Positions 12,297-23,090 of a stretch of 64,000 nt of DNA are shown piece after piece. Every line of letters starts with the position of its first letter. Within the stretch, counting starts at the first letter, position 1. Origin of the DNA: Nectonema munidae (taxonomy: Eukaryota > Nematomorpha > Nectonematoida > Nectonematidae); assembly GCA_030549495.1 (NCBI GenBank), contig JAUIRK010000775.1, forward strand, positions 171,498-235,497. The letters are read 5' to 3'. The position numbers and the translations under genes were made by a program. Under the pieces are notes generated by a model. The model made no database searches. It was not told the DNA's origin and saw only the letters and a program-made list of their open reading frames with translations.

Positions 12297-14754
12297 GTAG
12301 AAACTAGTGTTGCACACGGACACGAAAATTTAGTTCGAACGAACACAAACAAACTCAAGCTATAGTCGAACGGACACGAACAATAACAGACACTAGCAAA
12401 CATCATATACTAGTGAATCTTACATACGGAGACAGACTTATTCACTCACACGCACACATACACACACAAACTCTAAAATGTTGGCATATATAACCAGCAT
12501 ACATTGACAATCACAATGCTGTTTTATTTCACATGTTTTTTTCTATTCATGCAAAGTTGAACATTGTCATTGAGACCATTTCTCACACCAAACTTCTTCA
12601 TCGTTAACATGTAGCTTTCATATTGATTTATACCTAAACTAATGAGTATCGTTAAAATAACCAAGCATGAAGAAATAGTTAATCGTTTGTTCGATCCAGA
12701 GCGGCAACAAAAACGAGAATTGTGGCAGTTTATCAAACTTTTGGCTCCAACCGATGAGAAAAAGAAGTGGAAATCTAAAGAAGCTATCGGTGCGTTTTGT
12801 TTAAAGTGCCAAAAAACAATCAATTATTCCGTGGGTACTTCAAAGCAAATATTGCGACACATGGAACAAAATCATTCAGAAAATCTGGGCACTAATTCCT
12901 CAACAAAAAAGTGCAGCTTCCAACAGCAAACCATTCAAAAAGCGTTCAAGAAATTAAAGCCAGTGAATGAATCATCGGCTCAAAATGGTCATTTTCTTCT
13001 TTTGAAATGGATCGCTAAATCCTACCGGCCTTTGTCAATTGTTGAAGATCCAGGATTCATTGAATACAGCAATTTTTTAAATGCATTGGAACAAAAATAC
13101 ACGTTGCCTTCTCGTACAACAATAACAAGGTTGTTGCGCAGTACATTTGCAGATACGCTTCTTATCATCAAGTCCATGATCCAAAAAGAATGTGATTATT
13201 ATTCACTTACAAGTGATATTTGGACATCAAGAACATCTGAAGCATATATTTCGTTGATGCTTCATTACATCACTGAGGATTTTGTTATGAAAGTCGTTAC
13301 GTTGAGATGTGCTCCGTTCAGTGAAGTAAGACATACAGGTTCCGAAATTGCAAACATCGTAAAGCAGTCGGTATAGGATGCAAACATGTCCTTAGAGAAT
13401 ATGGTTGTTTATGTCACTGTTAACGCATCCAATGCAGCAAAATCAGCGCGAGAATTGGGTGTAAATCACCAAGGTTGTGTTGCTCATTCTCTATGTTTGA
13501 TTGTGCAAAAATTTATTCGGTGGAAGGGTGAGAGTAAAACAGCTACCGACATTGTTTCCAAATGTTTAAAGGAGATTGCAGACGCTATTGAAATACTCCG
13601 AGAATATGCTAAATATTTCAGTAGTAGCATAATTGGATTTCAATGGTTGAAAAAACCATGGAACGGAAAAATCAGCCACCGAAGAAGATTCCGTTAGATG
13701 TTATTACTCGTTGGAATTCAACTGTACACATGTTAAAAGTATGCGTGGACATTAGATTGCATTTGGATGCGTTCTGTTCATTTATCCAAACGGAAGAAGG
13801 TCGTGAAGCTTTTTCAAACTGCGTCAAAATTATACAAATCACACATAAGCAGTGGTTTCTATTAGAAAATGTTTGCTGTATTTTACAACGCTTTGATGAA
13901 GCAACAGAAGAGTTGTCGGGGAAAAATTATCCGACGTGGTCCTTAACGCTGCCAGTATTAAGAATGATCAAGATTCATTTGATTGAGTACAAAGTTTTAC
14001 AGGGAGTTTCCCACACTGTTTGGTACGAGGATGCTGCTGATACGGTAGAAGCATTCGGGAGAGAAGTTTTAAATGAATTCACCAGCCGTTTTCAAGGGTT
14101 ACAGATTTCGCTGCTCTGGACAATATTGCTGGATCCAAGACTAACAGGGATGAATGGCTTTTTTTTATAGAAGAGCGCTGCACCGCAAAAGAAGAGCTTA
14201 TAAATCAAATGAAAAGTGCCACACCACAACTTCTTCATGTGGAGAATCATAAGTATCGTGATGATGCCGGTCCTCAAAGGACAAATAACTCCTTGCTTGG
14301 AGACATTTTCTCCACACCAGCAAGCGATGAAATGATGAAGAACTGGAAAAATATTTATCGCTATGCAAGCAATCAAAAATACTTGATCCGCTTCAATGGT
14401 GGAACGCCAATCGCGATACTTTTCCTGTATTCGCTTGGCTGAGTCGAAAGTGGATGTCCGCTGTTTCTACAAGCGTGTCATCAGAACGTTTGTTTTCACG
14501 AACAGGTGCAACTGTGACTTCAAGAAGAGCGAAGTTGAAGGATGATAACGTTGAAATGTTAACATTTATTCATGATAACATTAAGTTTATTTTATGAGTC
14601 CTTATATTATTAATAAATTTTATTTTTACAATTTGTTCGTTTTTGTCCGTTACCAAAGATTTTCAAGTATTGGTTCGAACGGACAAACGAACGAACGAAC
14701 GGCAACGGACGTACTCGAGCGTTGTCCGTTGCCGTGTGCAACCCTAGTAGAAAC
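12297..14754 (+). mobile_element. Full-length hAT transposon with perfect 8-bp target duplication
   Basis: The element is 12305-14746 (2442 bp). Its ends are TAGTGTTGCACACGG and, inverted, TAGGGTTGCACACGG (two mismatches at most). It is flanked by identical 8-bp copies GTAGAAAC at 12297-12304 and 14747-14754, the length expected for hAT. Repeated CGAACGGACA/CGAACGAACG subterminal motifs lie inside both ends. Removing the element restores the surrounding frame of repeat protein A. Confidence 0.95.
12642..14597 (+). pseudogene. hAT transposase (BED finger, nearly complete, frameshifted)
   Basis: It starts at the ATG at 12642 (MSIVKITKHEE). A BED-type zinc finger follows with CLKC...HMEQNH. The catalytic region shows TSDIWTSRTSEAYISLM (first Asp), then CVAHSLCL (the CxxH motif) and DVITRWNSTVHML. 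The C-terminal dimerisation block is SSERLFSRTGATVTSRRAKL, which holds the expected Glu, and the frame ends at TGA (14595-14597). The reading frame is broken at least at the TAG at 13374-13376, near 13690, at 14168-14170 and near 14440, so this copy should be inactive although few changes separate it from a complete one. It lies centrally in a 2442-bp element with intact ends. Confidence 0.9.
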
Positions 14755-16379
14755 GCGGCTTTAAAAATTGCAGCCAAAGTGTTGGCAGAAGTATGGAGTG
14801 AATTAGAAATAGATGACTACCCAGTGGTTTGTCATTACGTCGAGGATTTTAGGAAGGAATTAGTACTCTATGATGAGAGGTGGGTTAACAAACCTTGCAG
14901 TATATCTCAGTATAAACTGCAGATAACTAAATGTACTGATAAAGAATGTGACCCATTCAATATAAATTGGTTAAAGATATTTCCAGGTTGATTTCTTCCT
15001 GCTCCAGTTCAAGTTACGCAAGAACCAGGGGTCCATCTGTTCCTTTAACAAGCCATACCAAATCAACAGACCGTTTTCGTGATTTATGAAAGCGTATTGC
15101 TATAAATCACTTAGTTCCACAAAACGAATATAAACTTCTATATGATATGTATTGTCCAACTATTAGATCAAAAGTCAAAGGAGGAGTATGCACCAATTGT
15201 GGAACTTTGTGATAGTGTAAGTGAATTTCAAGGTCAGGCAAATAGAGAAAATAACTTATAGAAGGTAGATGTTGAAGAGAAGCAAGAGGATGTGGTTGTT
15301 GTTTAACATCTTATATCGCAGAATCTTGCTTTCGTAGAAGCTGGTAGAGATGTTAAATTAAATTATAATGTAAATAAAATATCAAGAGTGTTGTATTTCC
15401 TCACATACACAATTGCATTAGTAAGAATAGACATTTCGTTACCCAAATTTTTGGGGGCGTCATTTATGTATGCCGCTTATGGCATAGATCATTTCTGAAG
15501 GTGGGACTGATATGACGCTACAACTCTTTCTAAGAATAGCAGCAGACGTGCAGCTGAAAAGATCAGAACTATAGCGGCAGAAAAAATAAAGAAACGATTT
15601 GCTGTATCAGATTTTGTTACTTTGCATTGGGATGGAAAAATAATTCCTGGTGATCACAAAAGACTAGGTGAACCATTTGCGAAAACTCAAAACTTCTGAG
15701 AAGGTCTTCTTGGTGTTCCCATAATTCCTGATGGCACTGAAACTAGTTCAGCCAAAGCAACATTTGATCTTGTTTGAGATTGGAATGTTGATGGATCTGT
15801 AGTGGGTTTAGTTTTCGACACAACTGCTTCTAATTCTGAATGGAAAAATGGTGCTTGCGTAAAATTAAAAAAGGTATTTTATTTTGCTTGCCGACATCAT
15901 GTTATAGAGCCTATCTTATTGCGGTGTGGCAACAACTATAAGAAAGAAAAAATTGGTCAAATTCGATTCACATTTATAAAGAAAATTTGAGAATAGCTAT
16001 ATCTTCACATATTGCTAACTGTGACAGTTATGGTAATTCAACTCTTTGAAAATTTTCAGATTACTTTTTTAGTGAATCGATGAATGAAACATTAACTAAT
16101 AAGATAGTTTAAAAAAATTTTGATTCACAAGGGAGGTGCTTCTTCACGGTGAATGTTTTTTGAAAATCTCATTACTAGATTTTTAATCATCTCCTAGTTC
16201 ATTGGAAAACGGTATATCTTCAGTGTATACAAGGTTCTTAAAACTATATAGCTCCTCAAAGAACTACTATATTGACAATATAAAAGCACTTTTATGAGTT
16301 ACTATTTCACTTTTCTTATGATCACGCGTTCTCATTTCAATTTCAATCTGAATTCAGTTCCCTTACTTCTCTCATACTG

Positions 16380-17015
16380 AAATATGGTCAAAACGTAGCC
16401 AAAAAATGTCAATTTATTTTAAAAAATTAAAATGTTGAAAATTTTCAGGCAGAACAAACAAATTTGATTGAACTTTTCACATCATAATTACGAAAAATGA
16501 TTTCAAAATAAAATCAGCATGATGATTAGTATAAAAAATATAAATAATATTCTAGCAAAATTTTTAGTCATCAACCACAAATATGTTGACATTTTCACAC
16601 TTTAATTGCAAAAAATGAGTTTTTAGAGACACTTTCTCAGACGTAAACCGCAAATTTGATTTATACTTTTATACATTTCCGAATCCTTATTGCTAAAACT
16701 GAGTTGATAAATGAAATCAGTATTGTCGAATTGGTATAAAAAATATATTTTGTTTAAAATTTAATTAATATTCTTGGATTCAAGCGGAAACCACAAATGG
16801 ATTGACACTTTCAGATATTTGATAACCAAAAAAGAAAAATGACTCCATAATTTAAATCAGCATAGTTGATTTAGTCAAAATTGATTGATACTTTTAAACA
16901 TTTTCATACCTAATTGCGAAAGAGTTTTAGAAATAAAATCAGCATGAACAGTAATTCTAAAGTAGCTTTAGTAAGCAAATTTATCATCAATCAAAATTTT
17001 GATTGACATTTGCTA
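16380..17015. repeat. Highly diverged tandem array within the protein B relic
   Basis: Units of about 75-150 bp repeat a core of the form CAAATTTGATTGA-ACTTTTACACATTT, then AATTGCGAAAAATGAGTTTT, then AAAATCAGCATGA. Recognisable cores start near 16457, 16579, 16650, 16795 and 16880. No coding potential is visible. It separates the two halves of protein B. Confidence 0.55.
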
Positions 17016-17730
17016 AAACGTTACCATGTTTATTAGGAAAATATGTATATATAACTGTTATATGTTCCAATATATATGGTTATGTAAACACTAGGTTATA
17101 ACTTATAAGTTATAGACATAATATAAAAATTTTATTAAAAAAATTTACATTTGATTTTGTTTGACAGTTTTTGACATAGAGGGTCATTCAAATACCGTGA
17201 AAATAGTACCAAAAAATGCAGCTAACGATTTTAGGAAAAGTCACAAAGTTTGAAGGCATACAATTCAGCAAATTTTGTATAATAGAAGTTTCAGACGTTG
17301 CTTCTCCTCGTGGAATTCGTTGGATGTTTCCTGGTGCACATCATCAAGGTGGGTAGATGTTCACAGGTAGCTATAGCGCAAAGATGTATGCATTTGGTGA
17401 GAGACTTAATTTATAAGCAAAAATAGAAAAGTTGACTAAGATCTGTACGTCCAATGCTCTTTTCTAATACGCGAAACTAAAAGAGTACAGCAACTACCGC
17501 TTTGCGTAGGCATTTTGGTACCTGACGGAAGTTTCAAGTAGTGTCCAAGAGTACAACAAGAAACAAATAGCGCATCGCCTCGTCAAAACAAAACATATGA
17601 GCCTCTTGATCGTGGGGTTTCAGTATTTTCCAAGTTGAAGTCGTCTACCAAACTGTCTCATCTAATTCGAAGAAAGTCAATGATTTTCTTTGATCTTCTT
17701 GATCTTGAAATTCTTAGTAAAGTTGTTACC

Positions 17731-17868
17731 TTAACCCATTTACGGCCAATGTTCCTATTTTGGAACATAAATAATTTCATCTTCGTTTGCTTTTTTCAAT
17801 GACTTTGAATATAAATCGTCAGCGTTTTTTTAGATATCGTCTGCTTTGCTTGGCCTTAAATGGGATAT
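17731..17868. mobile_element. TTAA MITE copy b
   Basis: TTAA-CCCATTTACGGCC lies at the left end and GGCCTTAAATGGG at the right end; the right TTAA has decayed to ATAT. It is in the opposite orientation to copy a and interrupts repeat protein B between 17730 and 17869. Confidence 0.85.
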
Positions 17869-18105
17869 TAAACTTGGTCATCACAAATGTCATATTAAAT
17901 GCCTGTGTTGTGCACAATATTAAGGTAGTCAAAAATCGGAGGCAGAGAGCAGTCAAGCTGATAACTCTTTTCATCGCCATCACCAAAAATGAAGAAGAAA
18001 AGCAGGGTGTTCTTCAAGTATTGGAGGCTTATCGCGCCAAGGTCCAGGATTTCAAAAAAGAAACTGGAAAATATGACTGGAGTAAGCAGCATACCTAAAC
18101 TGTTT

Positions 18106-18850
18106 TATTCCTTCTAGAGTGGTTTATTAAATACAATTTATTAATAAAATAAAGCGTATTGTACACTTTATTATTTAGGGTCACACTTTAACTTTATCCT
18201 TTCTCTAATCACTATAATCACCATGATAAAGGCACGGCTTAAAATGATTAATACCCAGTGAGAAGTAATGAAAATACCCAGTGAGCGTAAATATTATCAA
18301 TGAATATTTTGGCACACTCTACTGTACATCAGTATATTTTTATGGCCTGCAGTCAGAACTTCTAAAGTGATAGAGATTTTATAACATGGTAATTATCGCG
18401 CAAAGTAAACGACTCAAGCAGCTATTTTGTTAAAGATTTGGAAATAACACCAGAGATGCGATCCATATATCTTCGATGTAAGGATAGAATGAAAAAAGGT
18501 GTATAAAAGAATCACTTTTTATTATAATGCATTATTTATATTAAATTTCTAAAATCATACCGAAGAATTTTAAAGTGGATAAATGTTCGTGTCAAACGGC
18601 TTTATATTGGCCAATGTTTTACGCGCACGCATTAAAAATAATTTTCTGCCACATGCATTACGTTAAGGAATAATGGATATTTTTGGAGTAAGATTAAAAC
18701 AACACAATAAAATTTGATTTGATAGTAATAAAAATTAATTGCGTCAAGCTTCACAAAAACAAGTTCTTTTTAGAATAAAAAATGGTTACGCAACCTTTGT
18801 TTAGAGAGAAGGAAGACTAAGTATAAATACAGAAGGGAGCAGAATGCACT
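18106..18850. other. Unassigned AT-rich spacer 3' of the MIF4G-like gene
   Basis: No ORF or paired repeat was recognised. The segment includes the 3' flank of the minus-strand gene ending at 18851. Confidence 0.4.
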
Positions 18851-20224
18851 TCAAATAAATCTCCACTTGGAAGCACTTAGTTCAATGATTTTCAGAAGAA
18901 TTTCTCGCTTGGGTGTGAGAGTTTGTGGGTCAAGGAATTGGTCATGAATCGCAAAAATGAACTGGCGCATTTTAGAGGGAATGTGCCGGTCGATGATCTC
19001 ACCGCTTCTGTACAACAAGGAAGTTATGACTTCAACGACGCACATTGTTTCGCGGGACTCATCCGAAGGAGAAAAGAGAACGTAATGAAAAATTGATAAG
19101 ATTAGGGAACAGAAGCGCTTAACAGTCGATTTGAGAACGATGGAGTCTATAAGAACTAAATTTTCTGCCCTCACCAATAACTCAAGCACTTCAACCAGAA
19201 AAGTGAGAAAGTGGATCCAAAAAGAACTCATCTTCCAAGACTTTTTACTGAAATCAAACAACTCCTTGCAGTTAAGGTAGAGAGACTTAGCGAACAGTTG
19301 TTTTGATTGACGACTCACTTCAACCATACCATTCTTGCCACCTGACTGCTTGCTAACTTCTGCGCTACCTTCTAACAGCACTTTGCACACTTTAACGCAA
19401 AATTCGAGAAACTGGGCGTTTATAGTTATCCACGAAACAAGGACCTTGCTTAGATAACCTTCTTTCGAAGAGGACACAACCGTAGAATCTTTTAAAATTT
19501 CTTTCCACAAGGCTAGAATATTTTCTGGGATATCTGTCACAGCATTAAGGATATCAGTGAAGCAGATGGCCTTATTCACTTTACTCCCTTGTCTTAAGTG
19601 GTAGGCAGTGAAGTTGGGATCATTGTAAAGATCGCGTTGTTCCTCGTTAACGGTTCCATTACTTTTGAAGACATGAGAAGCATGCGATTCCCTATTGTGA
19701 ATCCCGGCTTCGTTCTTAAAAGGCTCTTCATCGTCATCATCGTCATCTTCTTCTTCATATGGTAGCACTGGCGCCAGCTTATTAGATAAGAATGAGGAGG
19801 TGGTATCATCAAGCCTATCTTCACAGTGTTCTATTAGATCATATAAAGGATATTGATAAGAAAAAGGACTATTATGGTTGGTTGGTAGTGAAGATAACCT
19901 ACGCCCACCAACATCAAAACACTCACTTGAAGATCTACCAAAGTTGGAAAAAGTTGGTGGCGCATACTGAGACCCACTCTCTGAAGAAGCCTTCTTACGA
20001 TGCTGAGAGTGTTGCAGAGTTAAGTCATCATGAAGTGAATTAGGAGATTGCATACTCATCATTGCTTTCGTGGAAGAACTCTTTGGCATTTTTTCGTTGT
20101 TCAGCGCAGTAGCGTCATGTTCGTTATGATTGGTAAATGCGGAATCGCAGGAAACGCACAATTTCGTGGATAATCGTTGATTAAGTTCGTTCTTACTCGA
20201 AGTTAAAGACGATATTTGCTGCAT
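18851..20224 (-). CDS. Single-exon protein with MIF4G-like C-terminal half
   Basis: An uninterrupted 457-codon frame starts at the ATG at 20224, which directly follows an in-frame TAA, so the start is well bounded. Residues 1-210 are low complexity: Ser/Asn/His-rich, with an acidic run of Glu and Asp near residue 155-170. From about residue 215 the sequence becomes helical and hydrophobic (FTDILNAVTDIPENILALWK, then SSFWIHFLTFLVEVLELL). It ends with MRQFIFAIHDQFLDP and ILLKIIELSASKW. That ending resembles the last helices of MIF4G domains of the PAIP1/CTIF/SLIP1 type, which bind translation factors (typical form LLELIELRA..W). It is clearly richer in GC than the flanks. The family call rests on pattern only; the lack of introns, unlike Lis1 nearby, could mean a retrogene. 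Confidence 0.6.
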   Translation of the reverse strand: MQQISSLTSSKNELNQRLSTKLCVSCDSAFTNHNEHDATALNNEKMPKSSSTKAMMSMQSPNSLHDDLTLQHSQHRKKASSESGSQYAPPTFSNFGRSSSECFDVGGRRLSSLPTNHNSPFSYQYPLYDLIEHCEDRLDDTTSSFLSNKLAPVLPYEEEDDDDDDEEPFKNEAGIHNRESHASHVFKSNGTVNEEQRDLYNDPNFTAYHLRQGSKVNKAICFTDILNAVTDIPENILALWKEILKDSTVVSSSKEGYLSKVLVSWITINAQFLEFCVKVCKVLLEGSAEVSKQSGGKNGMVEVSRQSKQLFAKSLYLNCKELFDFSKKSWKMSSFWIHFLTFLVEVLELLVRAENLVLIDSIVLKSTVKRFCSLILSIFHYVLFSPSDESRETMCVVEVITSLLYRSGEIIDRHIPSKMRQFIFAIHDQFLDPQTLTPKREILLKIIELSASKWRFI

Positions 20225-20277
20225 TTAGCAAACAAAACAAACAATCTAAAGAGAAATCAAACAAAAATAATTTTAAA

Positions 20278-20800
20278 GTGAAATTTTCAAAATATATTAA
20301 TTTTTTGGGTATAATTTTAGATGAAAAACTTTCATGGGACCATCATATTTCATACATTACAAAGAAGTTAAGTGTCATTCTATCGATTTTTCGTAACAGT
20401 AATTTCTTGCCTGTTAAGACAAAAATTTTAATGTATGTCCCTTGTTTAAAATGCTTTGTCTTTTTCTTAATCTCTTTACTTCAGAAAAAAATTGTGAGAA
20501 TAATTTTTCATTTGAATTCAATCACACACTAATGAAAAATTTGTTATAATGAATTGCTTGAAAGTTGAAGATAAATTGAAATTACTTCATTTTGATTTTA
20601 AATTTTTATCAGGTTTCACTAATATAGAAATGGAAAGTTTATTTGTTTTTTCTAGTAATAACTATAATTAGAGAAATCCAGTCAAAATGAATGTTAAAAG
20701 AGCTAATAGTAAGAAATGTAAACAAGGAATCTCGTATAAGACCCTCCTGTTAGAATAGAATTTAAGAATAATTGAAAGATATATCGAAAACATGGAACAA
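20278..20800 (+). pseudogene. LINE reverse transcriptase relic (3' part)
   Basis: The frame contains YINFLGIILDEKLSWDHHIS followed by KKLSVILSIFRNSNFLPVK and LLQKKIVRII. These are the region after the palm of non-LTR retrotransposon reverse transcriptases (FLGV.LDE.LSW..HI and the thumb motif LQKKAIRII). Frame-shifted continuation to about 20780 (ELLKVEDKLKLLHFDFKFL) resembles the C-terminal end. No active-site YADD remains. Confidence 0.7.
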
Positions 20801-20875
20801 AATTCATATACTTTGAAAGCTATTCTTCTTCCAATATTGTTATGTCTGTCTTTTGTAATCTTTATTCTGTGTACA

Positions 20876-20896
20876 CATATATATATATATATATAT
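20876..20896. repeat. AT dinucleotide repeat
   Basis: About ten AT units lie near the 3' side of the LINE relic. Confidence 0.9.
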
Positions 20897-20899
20897 TGT

Positions 20900-21803
20900 T
20901 TTTCAATTTCATTTTTATATTTGATTTATAGTTTCATTCAAAACTTTGAAATTGCATAAAAATCTTGAATTGGTATGATGCACATCATATATTATATTTT
21001 GCTCAACTATTTTAATACCACTTGTATATATTGAACAGTTTTTCCAGAAGATAGAATGTGAGCGGTTTTAATTAGCCTTTTGTGTACTTGTTGATGTACC
21101 TTGATTTTTTCAATAAATTTCTTTCTTTCATGATTAATCTTTTGAAATCTCACATATAAACAATTATGACAGGAGCGCACATAGTTCAAATTTTTAATAA
21201 AATAATTTTAAGTTTGCTATGAAATAAATGAAAAACTTTATTTTACTTTAAAAAATAAAGACTAAATATATTATAATTTTATTAAATTTAATTTAAATGC
21301 TCAAAAACATTGCGCTGTGAAAATATTTGTTTCTAACTAAAAAAAACAAAAAGTTTGCAGTTGCATGCGGCCCCATGACTTTTCTAGTGTTAATTGTCAG
21401 CAACAGATTACGAAAATATCAATACAGCCATCAAGAGGAAGAAATAATTTCACAGAGAGTACCATCTACAAAAGAAGATAGTGGACGCCTGAAAGAATGG
21501 TGATTAAACCACACTTCCAATGCATAGATCTACTGCAGACATTATTAGAAATTAATATGGCATAAATACTGTAAATTTACATATAATATATTTATAGGCT
21601 TTACAATATAAATCATAGTATACTTTGTGTATTTTCACAGCATCTCACATTTACTGCATTTTATAACTAAAAAACATATCCTAAATAAGTAATTCTTCTG
21701 AAACTTTGAACTCTATATAAGGTGCGGTGGTTCCTCACAATTTGAAAAAACCTAGGTGAAACTAATAGTCATATAAAAGGGTGAGTCCAGAGGCGATTAT
21801 GGC
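20900..21803. other. Unassigned AT-rich sequence
   Basis: No supported ORF, RNA gene or repeat pair was seen. Confidence 0.4.
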
Positions 21804-21940
21804 TTAACCCATTTAGGACCAAGCAAAGCAGACGATATCTAAAAAACGCAGACGATTTATATTCAAATTCATTGAAAAAAGCAGACGAAGATGAAATTAC
21901 TTATGTTCCAAAATAGGAACATTGGTCGTAAATGGGTTAA
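21804..21940. mobile_element. TTAA MITE copy c
   Basis: TTAA flanks CCCATTTAGGACC and GGTCGTAAATGGG on both sides. The hairpin GTTCCAAAATAGGAAC and three GCAGACGA boxes (one starting AGCAGACGATA) are intact. Confidence 0.88.
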
Positions 21941-22546
21941 TCATTGCCTGACCTTGTTCTGGCTCTTCTGTATCATAGTTTGCAACTTTTCATTTTCCAA
22001 GAGCAATTTTTTTTAGAAATTAAAAATGACAGAATAGCATCTTGCTGTACGATTTTTTGGTACTCAATTTCTTTGATCAATGAACCACGTGTGCATATCT
22101 AAAGAATACATATATGTTATTTATTAAGAGTTCTCAACCTCTTCTCTCGCCAATTGTCAACAGGCCTGATTCACATCAAATAAATTGCTTAGATGAATTA
22201 ATTACTTTGTACTAAGACACTTTACCGCTTAAAATGGAATTGAAAATATGTTACAATTTTTAGCAGCAAAATGTTACCAAACCAGATTACTAACATACAA
22301 AAGAAAACACTCATCTTATATCATTTTCAAAGTATTACTACTTATACATGCATTCAGTAAGTAAATTGTTCGAAAATACACTTCGAACTTGCGTCTAGGA
22401 ATTGATAGGCATGAAGCCGTGAATATAAATGTAGCCTTTTAAAGTAAAATTGAAAGTTTGAAAGGTTCAGAAAATATATTCTCAACACGCTCTGCAATCC
22501 ATGGGATGAAAATATAAGGCAGCGCACGACTCAGTTTTTCTTTCTT

Positions 22547-23090
22547 CTGATTTCCTAATCTCCACGCAATTTTGCCAAATCATCTTACCCCTCTCTCAAG
22601 CGCCCACCCTAGAAAGCTAAAGACATGTTTTTGTGAACCATAACATTTTGTGATTTCATGCTTTTTTCATTGTTTTTACGTCGAATAGAAGCATAATCAG
22701 CGCGTCTTTCGCGTTCCTCTTATTTAGCCGTAGGAGTTCCTTGAAAATTTTTACCTTCTCCTTCGCTAGATCTCTTGGATTGAATCTTGCTATTAAATCT
22801 GGATGTTGCAGATCGGTGTGAGCTTATCCTGGCTCAGACTCCATAGTTCTGAGCCAACTGGGACAATGAACGCCCGTGTGATCTGCAGGAGGCTCTTCTC
22901 TTTGCGTACTGGTGCTCTGTACCCTCATAGCCGCTAGTTCTTTCTGCATAGCTAGCAAAGTGGATTCTATGTTGGTAAATCGAGCACGAGTGGAACCGCG
23001 GAGGACTCGTCGTCTTTAGTATTCGTCATTTGCTTGAGAGCGAGAGAGGTAAGATGATTTAGCAAAATTGCGTGAAGATTAGGAAATCAG
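22547..23090. mobile_element. Element with ~50-bp inverted repeats
   Basis: The left arm at 22547-22595 begins CTGATTTCCTAATC and continues ACGCAATTTTGCCAAATC. The right arm at 23040-23090 is its inverted copy with a few mismatches (GATTTAGCAAAATTGCGT, then GATTAGGAAATCAG). Between the arms, on the minus strand, a GC-richer piece reads ESTLLAMQKELAAMR in one frame, but there is no long ORF. Long terminal inverted repeats would fit a Mutator-like or foldback element. No target duplication was identified. Confidence 0.65.

Larger units (their letters stand above)
11085..15212 (+). pseudogene. Repeat-family protein A, decayed and split by nested insertions
   Basis: Pieces of one protein lie in order along this span with frameshifts and stops. 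They are GVTGATKQSS (around 11520), RQPDNDFLKAMEHKLT, SYSGEKHDSSTAYSHGWDFDH, KIKPIAMIFSDGGHDKTPR and PKTLDVAIQ (to about 11930). After a MITE pair comes QVERRM...LARLILPYD and, right up to the hAT insertion at 12305, RDEQ and WNSRN. After the hAT it continues AALKIAAKVLAEVWSELEID (14755 on), WVNKP, CTDKECDPFNINW and FLPAPVQV. It ends in a Cys-rich YDMYCPTIRSKVKGGVCTNC before a stop near 15212. I recall similar multi-copy uncharacterised arthropod proteins but cannot name a superfamily; SDGG could be a catalytic Asp context. Confidence 0.6.
15213..18105 (+). pseudogene. Repeat-family protein B, decayed and interrupted
   Basis: In-order fragments are KISRVLYFLTYTIALVRIDI (about 15380), SSRRAAEKIRTIAAEKIKKR, DFVTLHWDGKIIPGDHKR, GVPIIPDGT, VVGLVFDTTASNSEWKNGAC and FYFACRHHVIEPIL (to about 15930). 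After ~1.2 kb of other sequence come SPRGIRWMFPGAHHQGG (about 17310) and MYAFGERLNL. After a TTAA MITE (17731-17868) come RRQRAVKLITLF, TKNEEEKQGVLQVLEAYRAK and a stop near 18098. The HWDGK and VFDTTASN blocks look like the two Asp motifs of an RNase H-fold transposase. That assignment is an inference. I recall this as a multi-copy uncharacterised family found beside family A. Confidence 0.55.

Noticed and set aside
12086-12406. 106-codon minus-strand ORF
   Set aside because: It crosses the TTAA MITEs, the target duplication and the left end of the hAT element, so it cannot be a gene.
17787-17880. ORF start [20 protein letters not shown], also seen at 48.3 kb
   Set aside because: This peptide is the translation of the TTAA MITE itself, which is why it recurs; only the part after 17869 belongs to repeat protein B.
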